A stretch of DNA of 64,000 nucleotides from Tipula vernalis (GCA_958295665.1 OY282558.1:355625448-355689447), one strand, 5' to 3'; numbered from the stretch's first letter, positions 36,995 to 48,589 are shown. Made by a program: numbers and translations. Notes: generated from the sequence alone by a model not told the origin.

Positions 36995-38321
36995 TGTAAC
37001 AATTTTGGTTTGATGACCAAAATTGCCACAAAAAAAATGATCAACCGCTACTCTATTTTGCCCAGCTCAGTCTGGTAGAGGGAACAAACAAAAAAAAAAA
37101 TGTCGTGGGTCAACAAAAATATTTCGCGGTGTCATGAAAACTGCTAAAAATAAACTACGGATTACCAACACTTTCCGTCATCACGTCTCAATGCCCCGCC
37201 TGAAAATTTGTTTAACACATTATGGGTTGTAAAATATCACCCGCAAAAAAAAACACGATGGTGAACACCAAAACAAACAAGAAAAAATATTATAATAAAG
37301 TTGCCCAAAATATAGTACCTTAACCTGATTTATGTTTGTATGTATATCATGTGTGCATGTATATATATCACGTCGATTTACAAAGCATAAAAAAAAACTT
37401 AATTCAAATCAAAATCAATGTGGAAAATTAAAAAAAGTAATTTTATAAGAGAGCAACACACAATAAAAAAAATGAATTTTCCGCCAAAAAAATTACAGTA
37501 TTATCATAAAAAAAAATAAAAATACTTAACGTTCCGCTTCCTCCACACGCGATCACCCGATATTCTCTCCAAAAGCTGCTCGTCCTTGCGCCTCTCCTCT
37601 GCTTTCTTTTCTTTTACGGAATTCCAACCCAAAATGGCAAAGTGAAGAAATAAAAACTCGTCGAATATTTTCAATGACAATCCAAATGTTCATCCAAACA
37701 ATATATTTATTTATAAATTCGGCATAAAAATAACGTAACATTTAGATGATTATTAATGTTAATAGTTATTAACATTTAAGTATTTGTTTTTTTTTTTAAA
37801 TTTTATTGTTCACAAAAATTAATTTTTAATAATTTTCAATTTTTTTTTTTTTTTTTAATGGCGGTTACAATAATGCCTCATGAATTGTTCGATTTAATTT
37901 TAATTTATTTTATTAGTTAATTAATTATGTTTTCCACTATTTACATATATCGTCTGTGGTTACACATACACACATTTAATCTAATTGTTTTTTTTGTTTA
38001 TTTTTAATCTTATAACTTTTTACTAATTTTTATAAATAATTTTAACTTTTATCTCGTTTTTGTTTCACCATAATTTATATATATTTTTTCTTCATTTTTT
38101 TTAATCATAAACACCTTTACACATTGGTATCAATCACCAGACTGTCCCTCTCCGATCTCATTACAAAAAAAAAAAACATCCGCAACAAAAACAATTAAAA
38201 CAAAATTAAATTGAATTTGACTAACGCTGTAATCAGTATCATTTGAGGAGGCTGCCGTACATAGAAGATGCAAATGATTCAAATCAATGAAACAATGCAA
38301 AGGTTAATTTGAATTGTTTCA
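36995..38321 (-). repeat. 3' LTR of element A
   Basis: 1327 bp. On the minus strand it begins TGAAACAATT and ends AATTGTTACA, inverted ends typical of LTRs. I compared it block by block with the 5' LTR and saw only one length difference, in the A-run near 38165-38176 (12 A here, 13 in the other copy). Confidence 0.95.
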
Positions 38322-38384
38322 AATCGTGGGGACGTCCCACTAACCTCTGAGAATAGTCTCAACAGTCGGGCTTTGATAATTTAT

Positions 38385-41300
38385 TTATTTTGTGCGAATA
38401 TCACGAACGTGATACAGACCCTTATCTTTGCCATTTTTATCAAAAATCCTATAAGCTACTTTACCAACCTTTTCGCCTACAACACCTTCCACATATTTAG
38501 GTGCAAGTTTGGCTGAAAATTGTTTTAGAGCCTGGCTCTGAGAAAAGTTTCTCACCAATACGGCTTCCCCTGACTTAATATCTCTACTTCGACTACGTAG
38601 ATTATAGCGAAAAGAATTGCGATTGTATGCCTCTTTTAAATGAATCAACACCAATTTTTGACACATAGTTAAACGGTCTGATTTTTCTGAAATTTGAAGA
38701 TCACGTTCACACAACATTTGCAGTTGTTTTAATAATCGATATTCATCAGCATGTCGAATATAATGTTGCCCATACATCAAATAGTGAGGAGAAAATTTTG
38801 TACTGCTGTGAACCGTGTTACGTAAAACGTTGGTGATTTCTGGAATGTTTCGGTCCCACAACCGGTGATCATCGTCGATATACATGCGAATAGCTTGCAC
38901 CACGCTCCGATTAACCCTCTCGGCGGCGTTTGGTTGGGGAGTGTACTTAGGTGTAAACAAATGGGTGACACCATATTTTTGCAATAGATTGCCGAACATA
39001 TGCGATACAAATTGAGAACCATTGTCTGAAACGATGGTTTGTGGCACTGAATGAACTAAGAATATTTCATTCTCCAAATATTCACAGATGGTGGTGGTTA
39101 AAGCGTTTCTCATAGGTTTTAGAAATACATATTTAGTAAATTGGTCAAGTGTTACTAACAGATAAGAATTACCATTAACTGATCTTGGCAAAGGACCCAA
39201 AATATCAATATACAGTCTCTGCATAGCTCGCTCACTGATTAGTTGATCTCCCATTTTTGGTTGTGTTTGATAATTCACGGCTTTATTCATTTTGCAGTTT
39301 TGACATTGCTGAATAAATAATCTTACATCTGCTGCCATGTTGGGCCAAAAATAGAAACGCCGAATCAACTCCAATGTTTTTGCTATACCAGAGTGTGCCG
39401 ATACTAACGATTCATGATGTTGCTTGACTATATCAAATCGCAATGGCATGGGGACCAACAATTTAAATAGTGGTAAATCGCTAATGGATTCATGTGGATA
39501 ATGTACTCTAATAAATATTTTGCCATCATGAATGACGTAACGATCATTTTGATTGGATAATGTTTTAATTGAGTTTAATAAATTTATGTAATCCTCACCC
39601 AAAAATGCAGGTGAATTTAGATCAATAGGGGGCAGTGGTGTAAACTTGTTACAACTCCATTGATGATTAATAGTATCCATGAATGCTCTGGATAATGCAT
39701 CTGGCACAATGTGATGTGAACCTTTTCGGTGGAGTATCTGAAATGTAAAACCTTGAAGTTTTAACGACCATCTTGCCAAACGACCAGTAAGGTCTTTTTG
39801 CGCCATCAACCATTTAAGGCTAGCGTGGTCAGTAATGATGGTGAAGGAGTAACCCTCGACGTATGCCCGAAATTTTTTTACACTCAGCACAGCGGCAAAG
39901 CATTCAAGCTCCGTAACCGAGTAATTCCGCTGTGCCGAGTTCAATTTCTGCGACATGTACGCGACTGGATGCTCCTCACCATCATCACCCACCTGACTTA
40001 GCACACTACCAACACCAGTAGAACTAGCATCGCAGTGGATAATGAAAGGACGATCAAACTTTGGATGTGCCAGTACTGGGGCGTTACATAAAGCATGCTT
40101 AATTGTCTTAAATGCCAGTTCAGTTTCAGAGGACCAATTAAATTTATTCTTTTTTTTCAAAAGATCTGATAACTTTGAGGTCACGGACGCATAATTGTGG
40201 ATGAACCTGCGATACCATCCGGCCATACCAAGAAATCGTCGTAATTTTCGTATAGTGTTTGGCACCGGGAAATCAATAATCGCTTTAAGTTTATCTGGAT
40301 CGACTTTCAGATTCCCGTCTCCTACAATATATCCCAAATATTTAATGTTTTTGAGTAAGAATTTACTTTTCTTAATATTAATTGTTAGACCTGCGTCTTT
40401 CAAAAATTTCGCCAGTTGTCGCAATAAATTCAGATGTTCATCAAACGTTCCCGATGTAACCAACAAGTCGTCCAAATAAACGAAAATATGCTCATGTAAA
40501 TGTGATGGAACTACCCGATGCATCAACCGGCACATCGTTTGCGGCGCGTTGCAGAGCCCAAACGGCATCACTGTAAATTGATACAAGGGACGACCAGGTA
40601 CCGTAAATGCGGTTTTATCTCGGGACTCTGGAGTCAGCGGGATCTGCCAAAAGGCATCTTTTAAATCAATACTGGAAATATATTTGGTTTGATCCAGCCG
40701 ACTCAAAAGTCCCTCGATAATTGGCAAAGGATACGCATCCTTGATCGTTCCCTCGTTCAATTTACGTGCGTCTAAGCATAAACGATTTTTGCCGTTGGGC
40801 TTGCGTACTAATGTCACCGGGGAGCTCCATGCACTTTGAGATTCTTCAATGACACCTAAATCTAGCATTCTATTGATTTCCTTATCTATTTCAACTTGGA
40901 TGGCAGGTGATACCGGATAATATCTCTGCTTTATTGGTGGAATGGTAACTTCGATTTTATGACTGATTAACATGGTTTTACCAAGTCCAAGATTGGCACA
41001 AGATGGAAATCCCGCAATCACTTGATTTAGTTCGTTACGCTGTTGTTCTGAGATATTGTGTTGGTTATCTAACGAGTGAAATTGATCTAAGTCAGAATTA
41101 ATATTTATTTCAGATATAATGTGTGGTGCAATTTGGAATTCTCTCCAGAAATCAACTCCAAGTATCAACTGCTGTTTGATACTAGGAACTAAATGAATTC
41201 GTAAAGACCTTGTAATATTATTATATTGAACTTTCGCCCAAATGTAACCAAATGATCGTTGAATATCACCATCCGCTGATTCAATAGTTCCAGGCAAATT

Positions 41301-41786
41301 AAAAATTTTATACTTCGGGTTTGATAAAATAAAATCGCAACCATATCCCATTACAGTGATTGAGGCACCGCTATCGAGTAACCCTCTGTAAGGTATATCA
41401 TTCACAACGACGTTCACATATGGCCTGTTATCAAAATTACTAGAAATACAAGTTTCAGATATTAGAGCTTTAAGGGAGCGCTTATTAGCCCAATAATTAC
41501 GAACGCGATATTTGGATGATTTGGAAATGCGCTGATTGCGCCGATTACTACAATTACGATTTAAATGATTTTTTGAAGGATGATTTTCTGAAGGTAATTC
41601 CGAATAATTTTGATAAAAAGTCAAATCAGGTGTGATCGTAGAACAATTAATATTTACTTGTTCATTGTTAATTCGTGATCCGTGTTGGATGCACTTTCGA
41701 TTGTTTGCGAGCCAGGAAGTTGAGGTTTCGGTCTCGCAGCAATCTGAAACCTCGGCGTTGCGTTTCCCTGCCCACAACGAAAACAT
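38385..41786 (-). CDS. pol: Pol polyprotein of element A, intact
   Basis: An open frame of 1133 codons in the -1 frame relative to gag. True translation should enter at the slippery site (codon 7 of the frame) rather than at the ATG. Domains by residue: aspartic protease with LLDSGAS (DSG 138-140) and LILGVDFW (207-214); reverse transcriptase with SSIDLKDAFWQI (371-382), MPFGLCNAPQT and YLDD (437-440); RNase H with D585 (HCDASS), TELECF (E626), D653 (ITDH) and PDALSR (D696); integrase with a zinc module ending C828/C831, then D861 (YIDILGP), D921 (SDNGSQF) and E956 (NAAERVNR), a D-35-E spacing; C-terminal GPY/F-like module. No stop or missing catalytic residue was seen, so it appears competent. 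Confidence 0.95.
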   Translation of the reverse strand: MFSLWAGKRNAEVSDCCETETSTSWLANNRKCIQHGSRINNEQVNINCSTITPDLTFYQNYSELPSENHPSKNHLNRNCSNRRNQRISKSSKYRVRNYWANKRSLKALISETCISSNFDNRPYVNVVVNDIPYRGLLDSGASITVMGYGCDFILSNPKYKIFNLPGTIESADGDIQRSFGYIWAKVQYNNITRSLRIHLVPSIKQQLILGVDFWREFQIAPHIISEININSDLDQFHSLDNQHNISEQQRNELNQVIAGFPSCANLGLGKTMLISHKIEVTIPPIKQRYYPVSPAIQVEIDKEINRMLDLGVIEESQSAWSSPVTLVRKPNGKNRLCLDARKLNEGTIKDAYPLPIIEGLLSRLDQTKYISSIDLKDAFWQIPLTPESRDKTAFTVPGRPLYQFTVMPFGLCNAPQTMCRLMHRVVPSHLHEHIFVYLDDLLVTSGTFDEHLNLLRQLAKFLKDAGLTINIKKSKFLLKNIKYLGYIVGDGNLKVDPDKLKAIIDFPVPNTIRKLRRFLGMAGWYRRFIHNYASVTSKLSDLLKKKNKFNWSSETELAFKTIKHALCNAPVLAHPKFDRPFIIHCDASSTGVGSVLSQVGDDGEEHPVAYMSQKLNSAQRNYSVTELECFAAVLSVKKFRAYVEGYSFTIITDHASLKWLMAQKDLTGRLARWSLKLQGFTFQILHRKGSHHIVPDALSRAFMDTINHQWSCNKFTPLPPIDLNSPAFLGEDYINLLNSIKTLSNQNDRYVIHDGKIFIRVHYPHESISDLPLFKLLVPMPLRFDIVKQHHESLVSAHSGIAKTLELIRRFYFWPNMAADVRLFIQQCQNCKMNKAVNYQTQPKMGDQLISERAMQRLYIDILGPLPRSVNGNSYLLVTLDQFTKYVFLKPMRNALTTTICEYLENEIFLVHSVPQTIVSDNGSQFVSHMFGNLLQKYGVTHLFTPKYTPQPNAAERVNRSVVQAIRMYIDDDHRLWDRNIPEITNVLRNTVHSSTKFSPHYLMYGQHYIRHADEYRLLKQLQMLCERDLQISEKSDRLTMCQKLVLIHLKEAYNRNSFRYNLRSRSRDIKSGEAVLVRNFSQSQALKQFSAKLAPKYVEGVVGEKVGKVAYRIFDKNGKDKGLYHVRDIRTK

Positions 41787-43507
41787 TGATCAATAATTAT
41801 TCCACTACGACCACAACCATAGCAAAACTTGTTACGGGGCTTGCAACATTGATTAAAATTGTGCCCCACATCATGACAATTCCAACATAATTCTAAATTA
41901 TTTGATGCTTGACGCTGATTAAATTTATTTGTTTGTACATATTTAGGATGTTGTTCAAAAGTGTTAACATTAGATCTAACGGCTTGAGTAGCACTTGGTC
42001 TATCATCAAACGATTTCACAGCATTTATGTGATACTCATGGTTGTTGCCTTTCATACCACTTTTAGACGAAGGTATACCATTCAAGGGTTCATTTAAATT
42101 CATTTGATCGAACATTTCACACTGGAAGTCACCACCTAACTCACTGACGAATCTACGCTGACACATCACTTCAGGGTTATAACGCGTTCTTTCAAATGTC
42201 TCCTCAATATCAAGGCATTTATCAGTTAAAATGTCTAAACTGTTAATTATTTGACCAGCTAGTGCAATTTGTAGTTTCGGACGAATATTTTCACGCACGA
42301 TTCTTAAAAAATCACCGATGGGAATAGGTTGCTTGAAACGACTTGCCATTGATTTCATAATTGAAATGAATTTTGCAAAAGGTTCACCCGACTGTTGCTT
42401 ACGTGCTTCCAGTATACGTCTTAAGTGTATATCACCTCTACGGTCTTGAAATTCGTTTTCAAATGCAACGCGTAATTGTTCCCAAGTAGCGCTTCGATTT
42501 CGGGACAAGTAGCACCAATACCACTCTGACGCATGTCCTTTCAATATATAGTGGAATCCAGCCCTAACTTCGTTTTCACTGGTTTGATATAAATTGGCTA
42601 AAAACTCGACTTGAAATAAAAATACAGATACCGGAGGGCCATTTGGAGTACCGTCAAAACTAATTTTCCAGTGGTATAATGAGTTACTATTTATTTGATT
42701 AAATGATCGCGTCGTATTGCGACCAGGATCTTTTGAACTAATTGGTGATGAACTAGTAGCGGGAGTGTTTTGTTTGTTATTTTCTGGGAATCGGCGATTA
42801 TCATGATCACTATCACTATTGTTTAATCCACCAGTATGAATATTATCATTATGAATTGTAGATGATAATGGCTCTTTGTCAAATGGATTTCCCAAAAACG
42901 CTAATTTAGTAGAAGTTGGCTGATTTAAAGCAGTAGCTCGGGTCGTTTTAGACCTAATCTGGCGTTTTATCTTTGGTGCTACATCTTCGTCATCAGATGA
43001 AGATAATTCTAATTCGCTTAAATTTACTTGTTCCTTAACTTCTTCTATAGTGTTATTTAAATTGGGTTCACCAGCAACAACATGTTGAATGGCCTTTAAC
43101 ACTTTATCACAAGCTTTAATTACTTCTTGACAAGGTGCTTTATATTTTCGACTTGATTCATATAAACGTCCAAGGCGATCGACAATATGTGTAATCCTAC
43201 CAATTCTAATTGGTAATTCCTCAGCCGGAACTAAATTTGTATCGATAGTGGTCAACCACAACTTATGTTCGACTAATTTATTTTGACATTTGTTAATCTC
43301 ACGCTCGGGATTTTTACGGGCGGCTAAATGAGCTTTAAACGGCTTTAGCACCGGATTTGCCAACTCATTAGTTAAATGTGTTTTAAGCGCTAGCAATTTA
43401 ACCAGTGGGTCGCCCTTTAATTCACGTACTAGGCACTCGACCTCAAATTCATCTGGTGTTAAATGATTTTTCAAGCATTTTGCAATAATATTATCAATGT
43501 AAATCAA
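41654..43507 (-). CDS. gag: Gag polyprotein of element A, intact
   Basis: 617 codons from the ATG at 43507, the first ATG after the leader. The N-terminal helical part begins near TPDEFEVECLVRELKG (residues about 17-32). An acidic/serine stretch ELELSSSDDEDVAPK lies in the middle, followed by a Ser/Asn-rich linker. The capsid domain starts at HWKISFDG and includes VSVFLFQVEFL, GHASEWYWCYLS and LRVAFENEF, the pattern of Gypsy retrotransposon capsids. The nucleocapsid has a CX2CX4HX4C knuckle (CWNCHDVGHNFNQC, residues 541-554) and a second Cys-rich motif lacking His (C562, C565, C575, C578). The product assembles the virus-like particle and binds RNA. The last 133 bases overlap pol. Confidence 0.95.
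   Translation of the reverse strand: MIYIDNIIAKCLKNHLTPDEFEVECLVRELKGDPLVKLLALKTHLTNELANPVLKPFKAHLAARKNPEREINKCQNKLVEHKLWLTTIDTNLVPAEELPIRIGRITHIVDRLGRLYESSRKYKAPCQEVIKACDKVLKAIQHVVAGEPNLNNTIEEVKEQVNLSELELSSSDDEDVAPKIKRQIRSKTTRATALNQPTSTKLAFLGNPFDKEPLSSTIHNDNIHTGGLNNSDSDHDNRRFPENNKQNTPATSSSPISSKDPGRNTTRSFNQINSNSLYHWKISFDGTPNGPPVSVFLFQVEFLANLYQTSENEVRAGFHYILKGHASEWYWCYLSRNRSATWEQLRVAFENEFQDRRGDIHLRRILEARKQQSGEPFAKFISIMKSMASRFKQPIPIGDFLRIVRENIRPKLQIALAGQIINSLDILTDKCLDIEETFERTRYNPEVMCQRRFVSELGGDFQCEMFDQMNLNEPLNGIPSSKSGMKGNNHEYHINAVKSFDDRPSATQAVRSNVNTFEQHPKYVQTNKFNQRQASNNLELCWNCHDVGHNFNQCCKPRNKFCYGCGRSGIIIDQCFRCGQGNATPRFQIAARPKPQLPGSQTIESASNTDHELTMNK
41706..41768 (-). promoter_or_regulatory. -1 ribosomal frameshift signal of element A
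   Basis: On the minus strand GGGAAAC (41768-41762) sits in gag phase as G_GGA_AAC, directly after the last cysteine motif of gag. The -1 product GGG-AAA-CGC is the GKR of the pol frame. After 8 bases GAGGTTTC (41753-41746) pairs perfectly with GAAACCTC (41729-41722). TGCGAG in the loop (41738-41733) can pair with CTCGCA (41711-41706), completing an H-type pseudoknot. Phase, spacer and structure all fit canonical -1 frameshifting. The efficiency is unknown. Confidence 0.87.
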
Positions 43508-44305
43508 TTAAAAAAAAAATGGTAATATTATTAATTTGCGGTTAGTCCGCTAACATCGTTAGTCAAATTCAAATATGTTTTATAATAATGTAATAAAATT
43601 TTAATATTGAAAAAAAAAATATTAATAAAATCAATAGAGGAAAAAAAAATTATAAGAAAATTATTATAAATTCGAAAAAAGTTTACCCGTACCAAATACC
43701 AATATGTTTTTGTGTTTAATCTCAATTTCAAATTTGCTAATTATATATATGTATATAAAAAAATACGTAATTGGCAAGACATTGTGACGTGACTTGGAGA
43801 CAGAGAAAGGCAATGTATAAGAAAATTATAACAAAAAAAATGAATATACTACTGAACCATGTTCAAGATACTTCAACTTCCGACAACTATTCAACTCCAA
43901 TAATTAATAGAGGTAGTTCCGGTAATCTCCGTTGAAATAACTCAGACATTGCTACCAAAACTTTACACACATTACCGCAAGCAACAAAAAAAAATTAAGA
44001 ATCAATCCACACGCTGTGGAGCAAAATTTATTTACCGTGGTTACCGCAATGTGTGCAAAAAAAAATTAAAAATGAAAAAAAATGATTTTACTTGAATAAC
44101 AGGATTCTAATAATTAATTGAATTTTTACTTTAAAACCCAATATCGTACAGTCGTGACACAAGAACAAAAAAATCGATTGAAATAACGTTACATGTTATT
44201 CAATCCAACGCAAATGGAGTAACATAATCGAAAATTTCAAGTTTAAATTCGTACATCATAACCATCCGATACTGAAATTAAAATTTATGACAAAATCCTG
44301 TTTTG
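43508..44305 (-). other. 5' leader of element A
   Basis: About 800 bases between the primer-binding site and the gag ATG. It is A-rich on the sense strand and should carry packaging signals, but no specific structure was identified. A 66-codon open stretch (43531-43731) is unsupported. Confidence 0.6.
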
Positions 44306-44325
44306 TCTCACGTCATTGGGCGCCA
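44306..44325 (-). promoter_or_regulatory. tRNA primer-binding site of element A
   Basis: On the minus strand TGGCGCCCAATGACGTGAGA starts three bases (gaa) after the LTR end GTTACA. It shares TGGCGCC with the other two Mdg3-like elements but diverges after eight bases, so the primer tRNA may not be the same isoacceptor. Confidence 0.8.
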
Positions 44326-44328
44326 TTC

Positions 44329-45656
44329 TGTAACAATTTTGGTTTGATGACCAAAATTGCCACAAAAAAAATGATCAACCGCTACTCTATTTTGCCCAGC
44401 TCAGTCTGGTAGAGGGAACAAACAAAAAAAAAAATGTCGTGGGTCAACAAAAATATTTCGCGGTGTCATGAAAACTGCTAAAAATAAACTACGGATTACC
44501 AACACTTTCCGTCATCACGTCTCAATGCCCCGCCTGAAAATTTGTTTAACACATTATGGGTTGTAAAATATCACCCGCAAAAAAAAACACGATGGTGAAC
44601 ACCAAAACAAACAAGAAAAAATATTATAATAAAGTTGCCCAAAATATAGTACCTTAACCTGATTTATGTTTGTATGTATATCATGTGTGCATGTATATAT
44701 ATCACGTCGATTTACAAAGCATAAAAAAAAACTTAATTCAAATCAAAATCAATGTGGAAAATTAAAAAAAGTAATTTTATAAGAGAGCAACACACAATAA
44801 AAAAAATGAATTTTCCGCCAAAAAAATTACAGTATTATCATAAAAAAAAATAAAAATACTTAACGTTCCGCTTCCTCCACACGCGATCACCCGATATTCT
44901 CTCCAAAAGCTGCTCGTCCTTGCGCCTCTCCTCTGCTTTCTTTTCTTTTACGGAATTCCAACCCAAAATGGCAAAGTGAAGAAATAAAAACTCGTCGAAT
45001 ATTTTCAATGACAATCCAAATGTTCATCCAAACAATATATTTATTTATAAATTCGGCATAAAAATAACGTAACATTTAGATGATTATTAATGTTAATAGT
45101 TATTAACATTTAAGTATTTGTTTTTTTTTTTAAATTTTATTGTTCACAAAAATTAATTTTTAATAATTTTCAATTTTTTTTTTTTTTTTTAATGGCGGTT
45201 ACAATAATGCCTCATGAATTGTTCGATTTAATTTTAATTTATTTTATTAGTTAATTAATTATGTTTTCCACTATTTACATATATCGTCTGTGGTTACACA
45301 TACACACATTTAATCTAATTGTTTTTTTTGTTTATTTTTAATCTTATAACTTTTTACTAATTTTTATAAATAATTTTAACTTTTATCTCGTTTTTGTTTC
45401 ACCATAATTTATATATATTTTTTCTTCATTTTTTTTAATCATAAACACCTTTACACATTGGTATCAATCACCAGACTGTCCCTCTCCGATCTCATTACAA
45501 AAAAAAAAAAACATCCGCAACAAAAACAATTAAAACAAAATTAAATTGAATTTGACTAACGCTGTAATCAGTATCATTTGAGGAGGCTGCCGTACATAGA
45601 AGATGCAAATGATTCAAATCAATGAAACAATGCAAAGGTTAATTTGAATTGTTTCA
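44329..45656 (-). repeat. 5' LTR of element A
   Basis: 1328 bp, matching 36995-38321. It should contain the promoter and the RNA start. The 62-codon open stretch present in both LTRs (44887-45075 and 37553-37741) has no recognisable domain and is probably fortuitous. Confidence 0.95.
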
Positions 45657-45660
45657 GACT
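45657..45660. repeat. Target duplication GACT, right copy
   Basis: Partner of the copy at 36991-36994. Confidence 0.95.
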
Positions 45661-46725
45661 CTCGTTACATAAAATAACTAACTGGTAACTAAGAAGCATA
45701 AGTAATTATTACTAAAATTTAATTTCATGCCATATTACTGAAAATCAAAAACGATATTACTCCAAGCCAAATTTACTTAAATCTCTGAAACAAATTGTGA
45801 ATTAATCAATAAAATTCAAAATTAATCTATGAATTAACTTGTAAAAATTTTAAATAATTTCATAATTAGGTATACTCTATAAATAGTTTATTAATTATAC
45901 GTATGCATTGCAGCCAAAACTCTGAAACAGATAATCTAAATTAACAGCTCAGTAAACATTTAGCGTCCTAAAATTATTTAAATTAAACTAATATCCTCAA
46001 AGTCAAAATTAAAATAACTACTTATTATTCCATAGTCCCTAAAATCCTATTGGAAAATAGTTTATTAAATCTGAGACAGCTTGAAGTTGTACATAATAAA
46101 TTAATTAGATAACATAATTGGAGTATACATCAATAACAAGTAAATTCTTATTAGTACAAAAGGAAAAACCCTTTCTCAACAAATTGTATCACAGCTACAA
46201 TAACACCCGGGCCCAAGGGAGTAAATTTATCTAAACCAAATTCTTCTTTAAATTCCGGATTTAAAGAAAAATTCATTTAGGACAAGAAATTGAATACACT
46301 TTATCAAGCGCAATAAACACATTCGTCAAATAAGAAAATACAATTTTGAAAGAAACATGAGGAAAATGGAAAAACATTGGAATGAAGTTTATAACACAAT
46401 AGCAGAATATACACTGTGCGGCCTAAAAGTATTAGAAAATTAAAAATTTGAATGTCGGCTTGTTACGACTGGCATACGTCTCCTTTTAAAGAAAGAAAAG
46501 AAAATTGCGGAAATCCCCAACAGCGCATATAAACTAAAATTTTTTATAAAAATATCATGACCACCATAGGGTTATATGATGCTCAGATTATGCTTTACCA
46601 AATTTATGTATAACATTCCATCCTCTTGTATACAAACATATTTTGAATTCTTTTTACATTTACGTATTTTTATCTTTCCTCATCGATATGTACAAACGTA
46701 CATATCTCGTACATATATTGTGTAC
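45661..46725. other. AT-rich interval, no gene seen
   Basis: AT-rich between element A and the hAT terminus. Small coding-like phrases are too short to assign. Confidence 0.5.
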
Positions 46726-46907
46726 TAGGGATGGAACATTTAAGCCAAATATCGATGTTTGACATCGAAACTTTCATCGATACATCGATTTATCGAAATA
46801 CAATAGTGCATAGTTTTATAATCTAAATTCTAAATACAAACGCTTATTTTTATATCAATCAATTCATGTATTTATTTCAAATTAAAACTAAGGAATTCCA
46901 AAACTAA

Positions 46908-48254
46908 GCTTATAGATCCCAAAATGTTTTGTCGATAGATTGTAAAAATAATAATTTTGAAAGCCGTTTGGCTTTCAGCCGATTTCTTTGTTGAGTCATT
47001 GTTTGGCCAGCTTTCGAAAACAAATGCTCTGATGGTACGGAAGTTGCAACAATTGCTAAATACTTTATAGCAACTTTTTTCAAGGTTGGATATGTCGCTG
47101 ACATACTATCCCACCATATTAATGGATTTGTAGCTAACGAAACAACCGGGGTATTTAAAAATAAATTAAGCTCAGCAGAAAAATTATTTTTGTTGCCCTC
47201 AACTAATGTCCGCGTGTATTTTGATGTACTAAATTTGTATGATGTTCCCATAAAGAATATGATCCGGTATTAGACTGTTTTTCAGGCTCAGCTATAAAGA
47301 TTTGTTTGTGTTAGTTACATATAAATCAAAATAACAAATGTTATTTTAAACCAAGTAAAATAGTAATTGATCTAGACCCTGAGCAGCATTCTTTTGTAGA
47401 ATTCGATTTACTTCCTGAATTACTCTTAAAATACATTTTCTTAAAACGTGAAAGTGAAGTGAAATCGTATTTTGCATTCTTGAAGTAAAGCTGATTTTAA
47501 TTTACTGGAAACATCATATTTTAACTCGCCTGATAATTGTATAATTTGTTTGTTGCAAATTAAACAACATTGGAATAACCAAGCTACTAGTTACGTAACT
47601 TTCCCCTTCAATTTCTTTTATAGCTGCCTCAAAGCTGATGAAGTTCCTTAGGGAAACCATAAATGGTGCTGATGGATAACGATATAATATTTGGTTTGTT
47701 ATGTCACTTAGTTCTAAAAACCTGGCAATCATATGGAATAACGAATTCCATCGTGTAGGCACTTCTTGTATTAGCTTTTTATTACAGCTAGAAGATTGGC
47801 TTTTACGAAGTTCATCACTTCCATTAACGCTGTGCTTAAACCATGTTACAATATCTTTAATTTTATTTAATAAAGGCCCAAAAACTTCAACAGACTTAAT
47901 AGAATTTTGCACAACTAAATTATTCTGATGCGCCAAACAATGAAGGTGTTTGTTCGGACCAAACCTAGTTTCCAAAGCTTTGGTTATATTTTGGCACCAT
48001 CACTAACTACCGCAGTTACATTATTGTCATTTATAGACCAAACTTCAAAAATGTTATTAAGTTCATCAATTATATTTATTGACGTATGTTCTTCTTTCAT
48101 TTGGAATACTCCTAGCGTTACACCTTTTATCTGGGAGTTTTGTTCGAAATGCGTTGTTACCCCTAAAAAACTTCTTGTTTGCATCGTATCAGTACATACA
48201 TATGTCCGTTGTTAAACAATAGCTACGCAATTTTAGAATCGATTTCTTAAACAC
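46908..48254 (-). pseudogene. hAT transposase core and C-terminal part
   Basis: On the minus strand, just past the insert, VFKKSILKLRSYCLTTDI carries the first catalytic Asp (LTTD). RSFLGVTTHFEQ and VTAVVSDGAKI (second Asp) follow. The open stretch 47514-47975 contains the C-x-x-H motif (CLAHQNNLVV) and the conserved Trp in PTRWNSLFHM. The open stretch 46910-47251 contains the dimerisation block VPSEHLFSKAGQ with RNRLKAKRLSKLLFL. Frame breaks occur at about 48195 (a small tatg-type duplication), 47980 and 47252-47513. The protein would excise and reinsert the element; this copy cannot. Confidence 0.85.
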
Positions 48255-48589
48255 TGTTGTATATCCGACCTTGAATTAACACAATTTTTATTCCATATTA
48301 AAAACAAAACGTAATAGTAATCATTCTTTACACATTCCATATAAGAATCCCCAACAACAAAAAAAAGACAAATTAGCGTAATAATATTCTTTCAATAAAA
48401 CTAAAACAACAACATGAAATTGTACAGAAAAATTATGAATAAACCAACCAAAATGTATACATATAAATTAAACTTGAATACAAAACCAAACATTTAGGCG
48501 AATATTACAGTTGAGCGATTCCAATATAAAATGTATAAAGAAAATAAAATTTAAATATGCAAGTTAGCAAAATAAAATATAGAACATTA

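Larger units (their letters stand above)
36995..45656 (-). mobile_element. Complete Mdg3-like Ty3/Gypsy retrotransposon (element A)
   Basis: 8662 bp with two LTRs of 1327 and 1328 bp, flanked by a GACT target duplication (36991-36994 and 45657-45660). On the minus strand: 5' LTR (45656-44329), primer-binding site, leader of about 800 bases, gag (617 codons), pol (1133 codons, overlapping gag in the -1 frame), 3' LTR (38321-36995). Both frames are intact with all catalytic residues, and there is no env. Near-identical LTRs imply a very recent insertion. The clade name is inferred from the gag style and a pol with DSG protease and YLDD polymerase. Confidence 0.95.

Noticed and set aside
37553..37741. 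62-codon open frame repeated at 44887-45075
   Set aside because: Identical because it lies in both LTRs of element A; low-complexity context and no family match.
36410..45669. Idea that element A inserted into an older LTR starting TGTAACGAGAGTC on the minus strand and ending at about 36410
   Set aside because: The outer flanks (caat and taaa) show no target duplication and no second LTR copy was seen.
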